A stretch of 29,609 bases of DNA from HGM05232 sp036661515 (GCA_036661515.1 JAVWYO010000019.1:1-29609), one strand, 5' to 3'. Positions 8,839 through 17,426 are shown, counted from the first letter of the stretch. Notes: generated by a model from the letters alone, not told the origin. Numbers and translations: made by a program.

Positions 8839-10001
8839 AAAAGCGAAAGATATGTATCGCAACAGGCACACGTGCCGATTGGGGACTCCTTAGCGGAATT
8901 GCAAAGGAGTTAAAAAAACGTAGCGATGTAGAGCTTCAAATTGTTGCTACAAATATGCATCTTTCTCCAAAATTTGGCAATACATATAAAGAGATTGTAT
9001 CTGCTGGGTTTAAAATAAATTGTCATGTACCATTATTAGATGACAACAATACCCCTTGCGACACAGTCAGGTCAATGAGCATTGCAATGACTGGTTTTGC
9101 AAATGCTTTTGATGACTTAAAACCCAACTTACTCGTTATTCTTGGCGACCGTTATGAAATGCTTGCAGTGGCAAGTGTCGCCTTGATATATCGTATTCCT
9201 GTTGCACACATTGCTGGTGGTGCAATATCTCAAGGGGCTTATGATGAGAGTATTCGTCATGCAATCACCAAGATGAGCCACATTCATCTAACCGAAACAG
9301 AAGAATATCGCCGTCGGGTCATTCAACTTGGCGAAGAGCCCACACATGTAATAAATACAGGTGCAATAGGTGTATATAATATTAAACATGCTCCTTTTTT
9401 AAGTAAAGAAGAGATAGAAAAAGAAGTGGGATTGACTATTGATAAAAATACTCTTCTCGTTACCTTTCACCCAGCTACGTTAGAGACTATTGAGCCAGGC
9501 ATACAATGCGAAAATATGCTCAAAGCTCTTGATTCTCACAGTGAATGTAATATTATCTTTACATATCCAAACAATGATACAAATGGAAAGATTATAATAA
9601 AACTCATTGAGAAATATGCGACGCAACACCCCGACCGTTGTGTAGTGTTTCCATCTCTCGGTCAGCTTAAATATCTTTCTGTCCTTCGCTATGCTGGAGC
9701 AGTAGTTGGAAATTCATCAAGTGGCATTGTTGAGGTTCCATCAATGGGAATACCAACGTTAAATATAGGTATTCGCCAGCAAGGGCGACTATCGGCAGAA
9801 TCTGTTGTGAATTGTGGCGTTGAGATTGAAGATATAACTAAGGGTCTTGACCTCATTTTGTCAAACGAAATAAGAAATATAGCTCAAACCATTGTAAATC
9901 CTTATGACCAACCCGACTCAATGAACAAGATAATAGATGCCTTATGCAACACACCACTTGAAGGGATAACTATTAAACCATTTTATGACTTACCACAATG
10001 A
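8835..10001 (+). CDS. UDP/GDP-GlcNAc 2-epimerase, hydrolysing (NeuC/LegG)
   Basis: 388 residues, of the usual length for NeuC. Family signatures are TGTRADWG near the start (about residues 10-17), VILGDRYEM (about 96-104), HIAGG, YDESIRHAITKMSH, HLTETEEYRRRVIQLGE, and GNSSSGIVEVPSMGIPTLNIG in the nucleotide-binding C-terminal half. These enzymes invert C2 and release the nucleotide, giving the free ManNAc-type sugar used by NeuB/LegI. In a LegB-containing operon the substrate is probably a GDP- or UDP-linked 6-deoxy sugar rather than plain UDP-GlcNAc; the sequence alone does not decide this. It is coupled by ATGA overlaps to the genes on both sides. Confidence 0.9.
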   Translation: MKKRKICIATGTRADWGLLSGIAKELKKRSDVELQIVATNMHLSPKFGNTYKEIVSAGFKINCHVPLLDDNNTPCDTVRSMSIAMTGFANAFDDLKPNLLVILGDRYEMLAVASVALIYRIPVAHIAGGAISQGAYDESIRHAITKMSHIHLTETEEYRRRVIQLGEEPTHVINTGAIGVYNIKHAPFLSKEEIEKEVGLTIDKNTLLVTFHPATLETIEPGIQCENMLKALDSHSECNIIFTYPNNDTNGKIIIKLIEKYATQHPDRCVVFPSLGQLKYLSVLRYAGAVVGNSSSGIVEVPSMGIPTLNIGIRQQGRLSAESVVNCGVEIEDITKGLDLILSNEIRNIAQTIVNPYDQPDSMNKIIDALCNTPLEGITIKPFYDLPQ

Positions 10002-10684
10002 AAACATTATATGTAATTCCTGCACGAGGAGGAAGTAAAGGGATTCCTGGTAAAAATATAAAACTGCTTGCTGGTCGTCCACTCATTGCATATTCTATCG
10101 ATGTTGCACGCAAACTTGCAGATGATGTTGATATTTGCGTTTCTACCGATGATGCAAAGATAGTCGCAGTAGTCGAAAGTATGGGACTTAAAGTGCCATT
10201 CATGCGACCCGATAGTCTTGCAACCGATAGGAGTGGAACTTATGAAGTGCTTATTCATGCACTTGATTTCTACGCAAATAAAGGTATCATTTATGACACT
10301 ATTGTACTGCTTCAACCAACATCTCCATTTCGAACGGCTGAAGATGTGAGACAATGTATTGAAAAGTACACACCACAAATAGATATGGTGGTTTCGGTTA
10401 AAGAAGCCAGTAGCAATCCATATTATAATTGCTTTGAGGTAAACGATAAAGGCTATCTCCACATTTCAAAGGGCGACGGACTATATACACGTAGACAAGA
10501 TGCACCGAAAGCATGGGAATATAATGGTGCAGTATATGTAATCAATAGCACATCTCTTCGCAAAATGCACCTTGGGCAATTTACACACCGCATCATGAGC
10601 GAAATGCCATCAAATCGTTCTATAGACCTTGATACATCAACCGATTGGCTAATAGCTGAAACTCTATTAAAACAGAATGTTTAG
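9998..10684 (+). CDS. CMP-N-acylneuraminate/legionaminate cytidylyltransferase (NeuA/LegF)
   Basis: 228 residues, a single-domain CMP-sugar synthetase without the esterase extension of some NeuA proteins. The nucleotide-binding motif PARGGSKGIPGKNIK is at about residues 7-21, followed by STDD, LLQPTSPFR, the substrate-region EYNGAVYVIN and a DLDTSTDW segment near the end. It activates the nine-carbon acid with CTP, giving the donor for a glycosyltransferase. It is the last gene of the five-gene operon; its stop codon interlocks with the stop of the converging nucleoside kinase gene. Confidence 0.9.
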   Translation: MKTLYVIPARGGSKGIPGKNIKLLAGRPLIAYSIDVARKLADDVDICVSTDDAKIVAVVESMGLKVPFMRPDSLATDRSGTYEVLIHALDFYANKGIIYDTIVLLQPTSPFRTAEDVRQCIEKYTPQIDMVVSVKEASSNPYYNCFEVNDKGYLHISKGDGLYTRRQDAPKAWEYNGAVYVINSTSLRKMHLGQFTHRIMSEMPSNRSIDLDTSTDWLIAETLLKQNV

Positions 10685-12354
10685 TATTTAAAACTACTCC
10701 CTCCAAGAAATTCTCTTAGCAAACTGGTTGAGGGTATCTGCTTTTCACTAATTGATTCAAAATAGCTCAAAAACATAAGTAATCTATTTGCTTCGGCATA
10801 TTCAGGCACATCATGCGCTACTTGTCGCAGAATGGGATAGGCATATTCTTTCATAACACCAAGTTCAAATAGCAAAGATGAATTGAAGGTAGCATCGGCA
10901 TTCTCTTGATAAGGGAAAATCCATTTTTCCTCACCACGTCTCACACTTTGCCAACGTGCAATGGTCTCCTTTGCCGACACCCCACGATATTTAAAGTCTC
11001 GAATTATTCGGCGTAATAATCTATTATCGGTAGTAGGCACCCAATTATGATCATCAATAGATAGCGTAGTAAGAGCCGAAACAAATAACCTAAACTTTTG
11101 CTCCTCTGGAATTTGTGCCGTTAATTCGGGATTTAATCCATGAATGCCCTCGATTAAAAGAATATCGTTTTTCTCTAATTTTATTTTATTACCTTTATAT
11201 AAACGCCTGCCAAGCTCAAAGTTATAAGTTGGTAACGACACCTCTTGTCCTTCAATAAGTTGTTTTAGGTCGTTATTAAAGCTATTAATATCAAGAGCAT
11301 ACAGCGATTCATAATCATATTCACCATTTTCATCAAGTGGCGTATCTTCACGATTTACGAAATAATCATCAAGAGAAATCATCTTAGGGCGAATAAGATT
11401 GGTCATCAAGTGAATAGCAAGACGCTTTGTCGTTGTAGTCTTTCCAGATGAAGATGGTCCTGCTATCAGTACAACCCTTGCACCACCATTATTAAAACGC
11501 TCCGTAATCTCGTCGGATATACGTCCTATCATTTTATCATGAAGAGCCTCTGCTACATTAATAAGCATTGCCGTTTGCCTTTGAGCTACTGCCTTATTTA
11601 GATTACCAACATCATCAACACCTATTACGCGATTGAAATCGAGATGATCGGTAAAAGCCTTATACATCTTTTCTTGCGCAATAGGAGTTGCCACAATGTC
11701 TCTATTTGCGGAATCAGGACCAAGTAATAATGCGCCTTTTTTGTACGGGATAAGATTAAATACACTAATACAAGCTGTTGATGGCGCTAAATTCCCATAG
11801 TAGCTATCAGCCACATTACCAAGAGTATAATACACTGTATATAGTTCATGCGAGGATTCAAGAAGGGTTACCTTATCATTAAGCCCAGCTTTACGAAAAA
11901 GCTCAATAACATCGGTCGTTAGCTTTTCATGACGAATAAAAGAGATGTTTTGTTCAATAATATTTTGCATCTCAGCCTTGATATTATCAATTACTTCGGG
12001 CGTTATTTCCACGCTATTGCTAAATAATCTACAATAATATCCACGAGAAATAGAATGTTCAACTCTCAATCGCATATCGGGATAGAGATTAACAATTGCC
12101 TTATACATAATCATACATAATGAACGAATGTATACCCTTGACCCCGATGGCGTGTCTCTTTCTAAAAATTCCACATGCTTAGGGCTAAATACGGGATATT
12201 GGAGATCTTCGGTCTTATTATTTACACGAGCACAAATAGGGACAATGTGTATTTTCCCCTTAATTCTTTGAAATATATCATTAAGGCTTTCGCCACCAGT
12301 GATAGCGACATATTCATTTGTATTTTTACAGAAAATCTTTAACTCTTTTGTCAT
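10681..12354 (-). CDS. Nucleoside (uridine) kinase with N-terminal TGS and ThrRS-like domains
   Basis: 557 residues. The order is a TGS-like domain (about 1-65), a region resembling the second additional domain of threonyl-tRNA synthetase (about 65-240, with HSISRGYYC near residue 100), then a phosphoribulokinase/uridine kinase domain from about 290, with the Walker A motif GPSSSGKTT at 299-307, the SLDDYF segment, LLIEGIHGLNP and RRIIRDFKYRG. Fusions of this type are common in Bacteroidetes, Firmicutes and Thermotoga and are annotated as nucleoside kinases; the true substrate of this fused form is less certain. It converges on the nonulosonic acid operon and shares four bases with the end of the cytidylyltransferase gene. 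It looks unrelated to that pathway. Confidence 0.88.
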   Translation of the reverse strand: MTKELKIFCKNTNEYVAITGGESLNDIFQRIKGKIHIVPICARVNNKTEDLQYPVFSPKHVEFLERDTPSGSRVYIRSLCMIMYKAIVNLYPDMRLRVEHSISRGYYCRLFSNSVEITPEVIDNIKAEMQNIIEQNISFIRHEKLTTDVIELFRKAGLNDKVTLLESSHELYTVYYTLGNVADSYYGNLAPSTACISVFNLIPYKKGALLLGPDSANRDIVATPIAQEKMYKAFTDHLDFNRVIGVDDVGNLNKAVAQRQTAMLINVAEALHDKMIGRISDEITERFNNGGARVVLIAGPSSSGKTTTTKRLAIHLMTNLIRPKMISLDDYFVNREDTPLDENGEYDYESLYALDINSFNNDLKQLIEGQEVSLPTYNFELGRRLYKGNKIKLEKNDILLIEGIHGLNPELTAQIPEEQKFRLFVSALTTLSIDDHNWVPTTDNRLLRRIIRDFKYRGVSAKETIARWQSVRRGEEKWIFPYQENADATFNSSLLFELGVMKEYAYPILRQVAHDVPEYAEANRLLMFLSYFESISEKQIPSTSLLREFLGGSSFKY

Positions 12355-12436
12355 ATTTATCGTATAAAAAATTTAGTTTGATAAAAATAATATAAAAAAA
12401 CTGATTGATGTATTTTATCCATAGTTTTTATTTGCC

Positions 12437-12444
12437 TATTTTTG
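12437..12444 (+). promoter_or_regulatory. Promoter -7 box for the Na/Pi symporter gene
   Basis: TATTTTTG matches TAnnTTTG about 60 bases before the start codon. The -33 position shows only a T-rich TTTT (12413-12416) at 20 bases spacing. Confidence 0.5.
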
Positions 12445-12505
12445 TAAAATTATAATTTTTAGGATATCGTTATAACTTTATTCTAATAAAATCACATTTG
12501 TGCTG

Positions 12506-14347
12506 ATGAATTATTCGTTTATAGATTTTCTTACATTACTTGGTTCGGTAGGTCTTTTCCTATATGGAATGAAAGTAATGAGCGAAGGATTACAAAAAGT
12601 CGCTGGCGACCGGTTGCGTAATATACTTTCAGTGATGACCAAGAACAGGTTTGCTGGGGTATTGACGGGAATCCTTATTACCGCTTTAATCCAAAGCTCT
12701 TCGGCATCTACTGTGATGGTCGTAAGTTTCGTCAATGCTGGATTGATGTCTTTAGCACAATCAATGGCAGTAATCATGGGAGCCAATGTTGGGACAACAG
12801 TCACAGCCTGGATTATTTCAATTTTTGGGTTTAAAGTTAACATCTCAATGTTTGCACTCCCATTAATAGGGTTTGCAATTCCGTTACTCTTCTCCAAGAA
12901 AAGCCGATATAAGTCAATTGGTGAATTTATGATAGGATTCTCATTCCTATTTATGGGACTTGATTATATCAATCACTCTGTCCCCGATTTAAAGGCAAGC
13001 CCCGAAATATTTCAATTTTTAGTAGATTACACATCTAAAGGCTTTTTATCAGTGCTCATATTTGTGGGAGTAGGCTTAATACTTACAATGATTATCCAAG
13101 CATCAGGAGCAACTTTTGCAATAGTGCTGGTGATGTGTAGCAAGGGCTGGATACCGTTTGATATGGCTTGCGCAATGATTCTTGGTAGCAATATTGGAAC
13201 AACTATAACACCTATACTTGCATCATTAAGTGGCAATGTCGCGGCAAAAAAGGCAGCATTAGGGCATTTATTATTCAACTTTTTTGGAACGGTATGGACT
13301 ATTGCTGTGTTTTTCCCATTTGTAGAACTTATTGAATGGATTTCGGAGTCATTAGGTCAAGGCGACCCAACTGCACTTATGGGATATGCTAATGAACTAC
13401 AAGCAGTTGATCCAAAACTATATAATGATGCAGTGACCAATGTGTTGCCAAATAGTAACCCAGTTATGGCAAAAATGGCTCACATGCAGTTTTCGGTCTC
13501 TTTTGGAATGTCGATGTTTCATACCGTGTTCAATGTCATAAATTTATCTATAATGATATGGTTCACTAAAACGTATGTAAAAATCACAAACTTTCTAATT
13601 CACTCAAAAAATAAAGAAGACGAAGAATTTCAACTAAAATTCATCTCGCGTGGACTCCTAAATGCTTCGGAGCTTAATATTGCACAAGCCCAACGTGAGA
13701 TTGTTGTATATGCCGAGAGAGTAGATAAAATGACCGACATGGTGCATACTCTTATTCACACTAAAGCAGGGACTGAAGACTTCAACACTCTATATAGCCG
13801 CATAGAAAAATATGAAGAAATTTCCGACAGAATGGAAATAGAAATAGCTAACTATCTTAATCGAGCGTCAGATGGGCGATTAAGCTATGAAGGTAAATTG
13901 AAAATTTCGGCTATGCTTAGCATTGTTACAGAGATTGAAAGCATTGCCGACAGCTGTTTCAACATAGCTAAGACGCTAATACGCAAAGAAGAAGCAAGGG
14001 TGCAATTCCCTGTTATGATATATGAAAACATCGATACAATGTTTAGATATATTAGCGAAGCAATGGCTAATATGCTCCTAATTTTGCGAGATGTAGAAAA
14101 TGTTCATGAAACCGACCTTATACGCAACTTCAACAAAGAGCGTGAAATAAATAATTATCGTAACCTACTACGTACCGAGAATATTGAAAACATTAATGGT
14201 AAAAGTTACGAATATGAATCCGGAATATATTATATGGATATTATTTGTGAGGCAGAAAAACTTGGCGACTACATAATTAATGTGGTTGAAGGTGTGGAAC
14301 ATCAATTCCGCAAAAAACATGAATCGAAAGAGAAAGTAGCACATTAA
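12506..14347 (+). CDS. Na+/phosphate symporter with PhoU-like C-terminal domain
   Basis: About 613 residues from the ATG at 12506; a GTG two codons upstream (12500) is an alternative. The first 350 residues hold eight or so membrane segments with the two inverted Na/Pi-cotransporter repeats: LITALIQSSSAST (about 57-69) and TMIIQASGATF, each followed by a G-A/S-N-I/V-G-T-T motif (GANVGTTVT and GSNIGTTIT). From about residue 380 the protein is soluble and helical, like a PhoU domain, which in this family is thought to tune transport. It imports phosphate using the sodium gradient. It stands alone between a divergent kinase gene and rubrerythrin. Confidence 0.9.
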   Translation: MNYSFIDFLTLLGSVGLFLYGMKVMSEGLQKVAGDRLRNILSVMTKNRFAGVLTGILITALIQSSSASTVMVVSFVNAGLMSLAQSMAVIMGANVGTTVTAWIISIFGFKVNISMFALPLIGFAIPLLFSKKSRYKSIGEFMIGFSFLFMGLDYINHSVPDLKASPEIFQFLVDYTSKGFLSVLIFVGVGLILTMIIQASGATFAIVLVMCSKGWIPFDMACAMILGSNIGTTITPILASLSGNVAAKKAALGHLLFNFFGTVWTIAVFFPFVELIEWISESLGQGDPTALMGYANELQAVDPKLYNDAVTNVLPNSNPVMAKMAHMQFSVSFGMSMFHTVFNVINLSIMIWFTKTYVKITNFLIHSKNKEDEEFQLKFISRGLLNASELNIAQAQREIVVYAERVDKMTDMVHTLIHTKAGTEDFNTLYSRIEKYEEISDRMEIEIANYLNRASDGRLSYEGKLKISAMLSIVTEIESIADSCFNIAKTLIRKEEARVQFPVMIYENIDTMFRYISEAMANMLLILRDVENVHETDLIRNFNKEREINNYRNLLRTENIENINGKSYEYESGIYYMDIICEAEKLGDYIINVVEGVEHQFRKKHESKEKVAH

Positions 14348-14369
14348 AACAGCTTCTAAATAAAATTAT

Positions 14370-14377
14370 TATATTTG
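14370..14377 (+). promoter_or_regulatory. Promoter -7 box for rubrerythrin
   Basis: TATATTTG matches TAnnTTTG, 24 bases before the ATG at 14402, and gives rubrerythrin its own transcript despite the short gap to the symporter gene. No clear -33 TTTG. Confidence 0.55.
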
Positions 14378-14401
14378 CATATTATTAAAATTTAAGTAGA
14401 G

Positions 14402-14944
14402 ATGAAAGAATTAAAAGGATCAAAAACTGAAGCAAATTTGCTTGAAGCATTTGCTGGTGAGTCTATGGCTCGTAACAAATACACATACTATGCTTCTAAA
14501 GCTAAAAAAGATGGTTTTGTACAAATTAGTAACATCTTTGAAGAAACAGCACATAATGAAAAAGAACATGCCGAACTATGGTTTAAACTTCTTCATGGTG
14601 GCGAAATAGCTGACACAGCTACAAATCTTCTTGATGCTGCAAATGGTGAGAACTATGAATGGACAGATATGTATGCCAACTTTGCTAAAGTTGCACGCGA
14701 AGAGGGTTTTACTCACATAGCTGTACTTTTTGAAGGTGTTGCCAAGATTGAGAAAGAACACGAAGAACGCTACCGCAAATTGCTTAGCAATGTTGAAAAC
14801 AAAGTGGTATTCTCAAAAGATGGCGATTGTATTTGGCAATGTAGCAATTGTGGACACATCGTTGTTGGAAAGCAAGCTCCAAAAGTTTGCCCAGTATGCG
14901 CACACCCACAGTCATACTTCCAACTAAAAGCTGAAAACTATTAA
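14402..14944 (+). CDS. rbr: Rubrerythrin
   Basis: 180 residues. The ferritin-like diiron domain (about 1-135) carries Glu20, an ExxH pair at Glu53-His56 and a second ExxH at Glu117-His120. The C-terminal rubredoxin-like iron site has CxxC at Cys147/Cys150 and CPVC at Cys163/Cys166. Rubrerythrin reduces hydrogen peroxide in anaerobes, with electrons arriving through the rubredoxin domain. It is intact and of normal length. It is followed by a strong hairpin terminator and preceded by its own promoter box, so it is probably transcribed alone; no regulator site could be identified. Confidence 0.96.
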   Translation: MKELKGSKTEANLLEAFAGESMARNKYTYYASKAKKDGFVQISNIFEETAHNEKEHAELWFKLLHGGEIADTATNLLDAANGENYEWTDMYANFAKVAREEGFTHIAVLFEGVAKIEKEHEERYRKLLSNVENKVVFSKDGDCIWQCSNCGHIVVGKQAPKVCPVCAHPQSYFQLKAENY

Positions 14945-14962
14945 ACAATAGCATAGTCGGCG

Positions 14963-15027
14963 CTTAAAAATTATAATTCAGCGAAAATCTTTTCAAAAAA
15001 AATGCTTCGCTGAATTATAATTTTTAA
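14963..15027 (+). terminator. Long perfect hairpin terminator after rubrerythrin
   Basis: A perfect inverted repeat of about 22 base pairs (14964-14985 with 15006-15027) encloses a 20-base loop. The outer part is A/T-rich and ends in TTTTT at 15021-15025, so it can act as an intrinsic terminator in either direction. The arms are unusually long for this role. Confidence 0.8.
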
Positions 15028-15071
15028 CATTTATCATGCACCGAATACTTCCGCTGACCCAATATTTTTAC

Positions 15072-15079
15072 TATATTTG
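15072..15079 (+). promoter_or_regulatory. Promoter -7 box for the Bor-like lipoprotein
   Basis: TATATTTG matches TAnnTTTG, 28 bases before the ATG at 15108. Confidence 0.55.
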
Positions 15080-15107
15080 TATTTCACAACCTAAAACTTG
15101 AAATTTT

Positions 15108-15446
15108 ATGAAGAAGATTTTACTAATGATTGTCATGGGAGTAACCGCATTAACTCTCACATCTTGTTACAATACCCGCATATTAGTAGGCGATGTAACG
15201 CCGAAGGAGCCTCTCGTGGAGATAAATAAAGAATGGAATCACGGGATGATTGCTGGTCTTGTTCCATTAAATAATGCAACAATGAAAGCCGAAGAATATG
15301 TGAATAATGCTCCAAATTATGTTGTTAAAACGAATCAAAGCTTTTTGAACCAGTTGGTATCGGTCTTGACTTGCTTTATATACACACCAACTCAAACGAA
15401 ATATTATATTCCATTAAAAGATGTGAATAAATATCCTAAAAAATAA
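15108..15446 (+). CDS. Bor/Iss-like small lipoprotein
   Basis: 112 residues. A lipoprotein signal peptide ends at the lipobox LTSC with Cys20. The C-terminal third, with VVKTNQSFLNQL and FIYTPTQTKYY, closely parallels the end of phage lambda Bor (VVKT...F.N.L...IYTP), by my recollection of that family. Bor and Iss are surface lipoproteins linked to serum survival in enterobacteria; in Bacteroidetes the role is unknown. The gene has its own promoter box and sits between two very long perfect hairpins, so it is an isolated transcription unit. Family assignment rests on the short C-terminal motif; a generic lipoprotein of unknown function is the alternative. Confidence 0.7.
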   Translation: MKKILLMIVMGVTALTLTSCYNTRILVGDVTPKEPLVEINKEWNHGMIAGLVPLNNATMKAEEYVNNAPNYVVKTNQSFLNQLVSVLTCFIYTPTQTKYYIPLKDVNKYPKK

Positions 15447-15520
15447 TTTACGACTTGTATCTCTAAGAAGACTATAAATATCAGTCATTCTCAGTTGATT
15501 CACAAGTTTTGCATTTAGCC

Positions 15521-15587
15521 ATTCCAAAATAAAAATGCACCCTCAAAAGGTTTTATACTTTGTGAGGGTGCATTTTTATTTTGGAAT
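15521..15587. terminator. 25-bp perfect hairpin, bidirectional terminator
   Basis: 15521-15545 and 15563-15587 are perfect reverse complements of 25 bases around a 17-base loop. The G/C-rich core (TGCACCCTCA / TGAGGGTGCA) is followed by TTTTTATTTT on both strands. It separates the converging Bor-like gene and the pseudouridine synthase gene and should stop transcription from both sides. Confidence 0.88.
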
Positions 15588-15597
15588 TTAATCGTCT

Positions 15598-16509
15598 CTA
15601 TTTCACAAGGTTACGAAAACGAGTAGGTATTGGGGTTTCAAATTTCATATCCTTACGTGTAATCGGGTGTACAAAACGAAGTGTCTGAGCATGAAGAGCT
15701 AAGCGACTTATAGGACTATTCTTTGCTCCATATTTACGATCACCAACAATAGGGTGATCAATATCCTTCATGTGAACACGAATTTGATTTTTCCTACCAG
15801 TATCAAGCTCCAATTCTAAAAGAGAATATCCATTTTTCACCTTTAACGTCTTAAATCGTGTAACGGCAAGTTGACCATCTTCAGGATTTTGTGTAGAATA
15901 CACTTCAAATTGTGAAGTCTCAGCAAGATAGCTACGCACAGAGCCCTCCTCTTGATCAATATTACCCTCCACAACGGCAACGTATTTACGGTTTATAACC
16001 ATATTATTCCAATTGTGCTGCATCGTCTCCTTTGCATCGACACTCTTTGCGAGCATCATAAGTCCCGACGTGTCACGATCTAAGCGATGCACAATAAACA
16101 CATGCGCTTTTGGATTACTATATTTCACATATTCACGCACCACACTATATGCGGTGCCGTCTTTTATCTTATCAGTACCCATTGAAAGCACACCATATCC
16201 TTTATTTATTACTACAATATCCTCATCTTCATAGACTAACTTAATACGAGGGTGAGTAAAAACCTTAAAAGACCTATCAAAATTAACAGATACCCTATCA
16301 CCAATATTCAAAGGCGCATCGAATTGAGTAGTAGGCATACAATTTATGGCAAACTGCGTGTGCTTCAACATCGATTTAACTTTAGTCTTTGTGTGGTCAC
16401 TAAGAGTATCGTTCATGAAAGAAAGCAACGTTTCGCCATCTTTGGTTACTTCCCATGTACGAATCACATCGGCTTTTACTACCTTTTGAGGCTTATTATT
16501 TTGTGCCAT
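15598..16509 (-). CDS. RluA-family pseudouridine synthase
   Basis: 303 residues with an ATG at 16509. The N-terminal 80 residues resemble an S4-type RNA-binding domain. The catalytic domain begins near residue 88 and has the RluA hallmark HRLDRDTSGLMML with the catalytic Asp144, then NRKYVAVVEG, and a late motif LELDTGRKNQIRVHM that contacts the RNA. It converts specific uridines in ribosomal or transfer RNA to pseudouridine; which target (RluC/RluD/TruC-like) cannot be assigned from sequence alone. The gene is divergent from psd and shares with it a 244-base regulatory region. Confidence 0.9.
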   Translation of the reverse strand: MAQNNKPQKVVKADVIRTWEVTKDGETLLSFMNDTLSDHTKTKVKSMLKHTQFAINCMPTTQFDAPLNIGDRVSVNFDRSFKVFTHPRIKLVYEDEDIVVINKGYGVLSMGTDKIKDGTAYSVVREYVKYSNPKAHVFIVHRLDRDTSGLMMLAKSVDAKETMQHNWNNMVINRKYVAVVEGNIDQEEGSVRSYLAETSQFEVYSTQNPEDGQLAVTRFKTLKVKNGYSLLELELDTGRKNQIRVHMKDIDHPIVGDRKYGAKNSPISRLALHAQTLRFVHPITRKDMKFETPIPTRFRNLVK

Positions 16510-16537
16510 AATTATTTTATATTAAATATTCCGAGTA

Positions 16538-16545
16538 CAAAGATA
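16538..16545 (-). promoter_or_regulatory. Promoter -7 box for the pseudouridine synthase
   Basis: Leftward TATCTTTG matches TAnnTTTG, 29 bases before the ATG at 16509. A -33 element is not obvious; a 26-base palindrome (16565-16590) lies where it would be expected. Confidence 0.55.
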
Positions 16546-16564
16546 CCACAAATGAGAGCAATAT

Positions 16565-16590
16565 GGAAATGAAAATTCATTTTCATTTCC
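16565..16590. repeat. 26-base near-perfect palindrome in the rluA-like/psd intergenic region
   Basis: GGAAATGAAAAT and ATTTTCATTTCC are 12-base perfect complementary arms around a two-base centre. It lies 20-45 bases upstream of the leftward -7 box, so it looks more like an operator than a terminator. Confidence 0.55.
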
Positions 16591-16701
16591 GCACTATTAA
16601 GCGCAATTGAGCTATAAAAACACCAATAAACAAGAGCGCTTCACTTTTATAACACATTAATCTCTTTTATTGATTAGCATAATAGATATTTATTGCTTAA
16701 A

Positions 16702-16732
16702 TTTGTGCCATTACAAAAATGAATTATCTTTG
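16702..16732 (+). promoter_or_regulatory. Canonical Bacteroidetes promoter for psd-pssA
   Basis: TTTG at 16702-16705 and TATCTTTG at 16725-16732 are separated by 19 bases, matching both elements of the Bacteroidetes housekeeping promoter. Transcription should start near 16739, about 15 bases before the ATG of psd. Confidence 0.75.
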
Positions 16733-16753
16733 TAGATATATTACACTTGATAC

Positions 16754-17425
16754 ATGAAAGTTAAGATACACCGCGAGGGACTAAACATATTATTTGCATT
16801 ATTGCTCATACTGCTTGTCATTAATATACCGGCTTTTATTTTTATTAGACCTATCGGTATTCCTATTGGCTTTGTCAGCGTGTCAGCTATTCTGTATTTA
16901 TTGGTGGTCAATTTTTTCCGTTCACCAAGACGTCACTATAAAGGTGACCCAATAGATTCTATTGTTGCAAGTGCCGATGGCACAGTTGTTGCGCTGGAAG
17001 AAGTCTATGAAGATGAATATCTCCATAGGAATGTTATGCAGGTCTCTGTGTTCATGACTATATTTAATGTTCATGCTAACTGGTTCCCAGTAGAAGGGAC
17101 TGTGCAATATGTTCGTCATCATTCAGGGCGTTTTTTGGCAGCCTATTTGCCAAAATCAAGCACAGAAAATGAACGCTCAACCGTTGTTATTAAAGCTAAT
17201 AATGGACAAGAAATTTTAATGCGACAAATTGCTGGAGCAATGGCTCGACGCATTGTAACATATGCCGAAGAAGGTGAGAAAGCAGAGCTTGACCGCCACA
17301 TGGGATTCATTAAATTTGGTTCACGAATAGACTTATATCTACCTCTTGATGCCGAGATACTCGTATCTCTTGGCGATAAAACAATCGGAGGAATCACACA
17401 AGTAGCTCGCTTAAAAAAAGATTAA
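16754..17425 (+). CDS. psd: Phosphatidylserine decarboxylase proenzyme (short type)
   Basis: 223 residues, the short form of the family. Two hydrophobic N-terminal segments (about 9-31 and 35-54) anchor it in the inner membrane. Conserved blocks are FFRSPRR (54-60), a SADG segment (73-76), VFMTIFNVHANW (99-110), and the self-cleavage site HMGFIKFGSR, where Ser190 after Gly189 becomes the pyruvoyl group. It decarboxylates phosphatidylserine to phosphatidylethanolamine. The next gene, pssA, starts one base after its stop and supplies the substrate. Confidence 0.95.
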   Translation: MKVKIHREGLNILFALLLILLVINIPAFIFIRPIGIPIGFVSVSAILYLLVVNFFRSPRRHYKGDPIDSIVASADGTVVALEEVYEDEYLHRNVMQVSVFMTIFNVHANWFPVEGTVQYVRHHSGRFLAAYLPKSSTENERSTVVIKANNGQEILMRQIAGAMARRIVTYAEEGEKAELDRHMGFIKFGSRIDLYLPLDAEILVSLGDKTIGGITQVARLKKD

Positions 17426-17426
17426 G

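Noticed and set aside
8835..10001. Plain WecB-type UDP-GlcNAc 2-epimerase for ManNAc antigen
   Set aside because: The RSMS, HIAGG and IRHAITKMSH motifs and the operon position favour the hydrolysing NeuC/LegG class.
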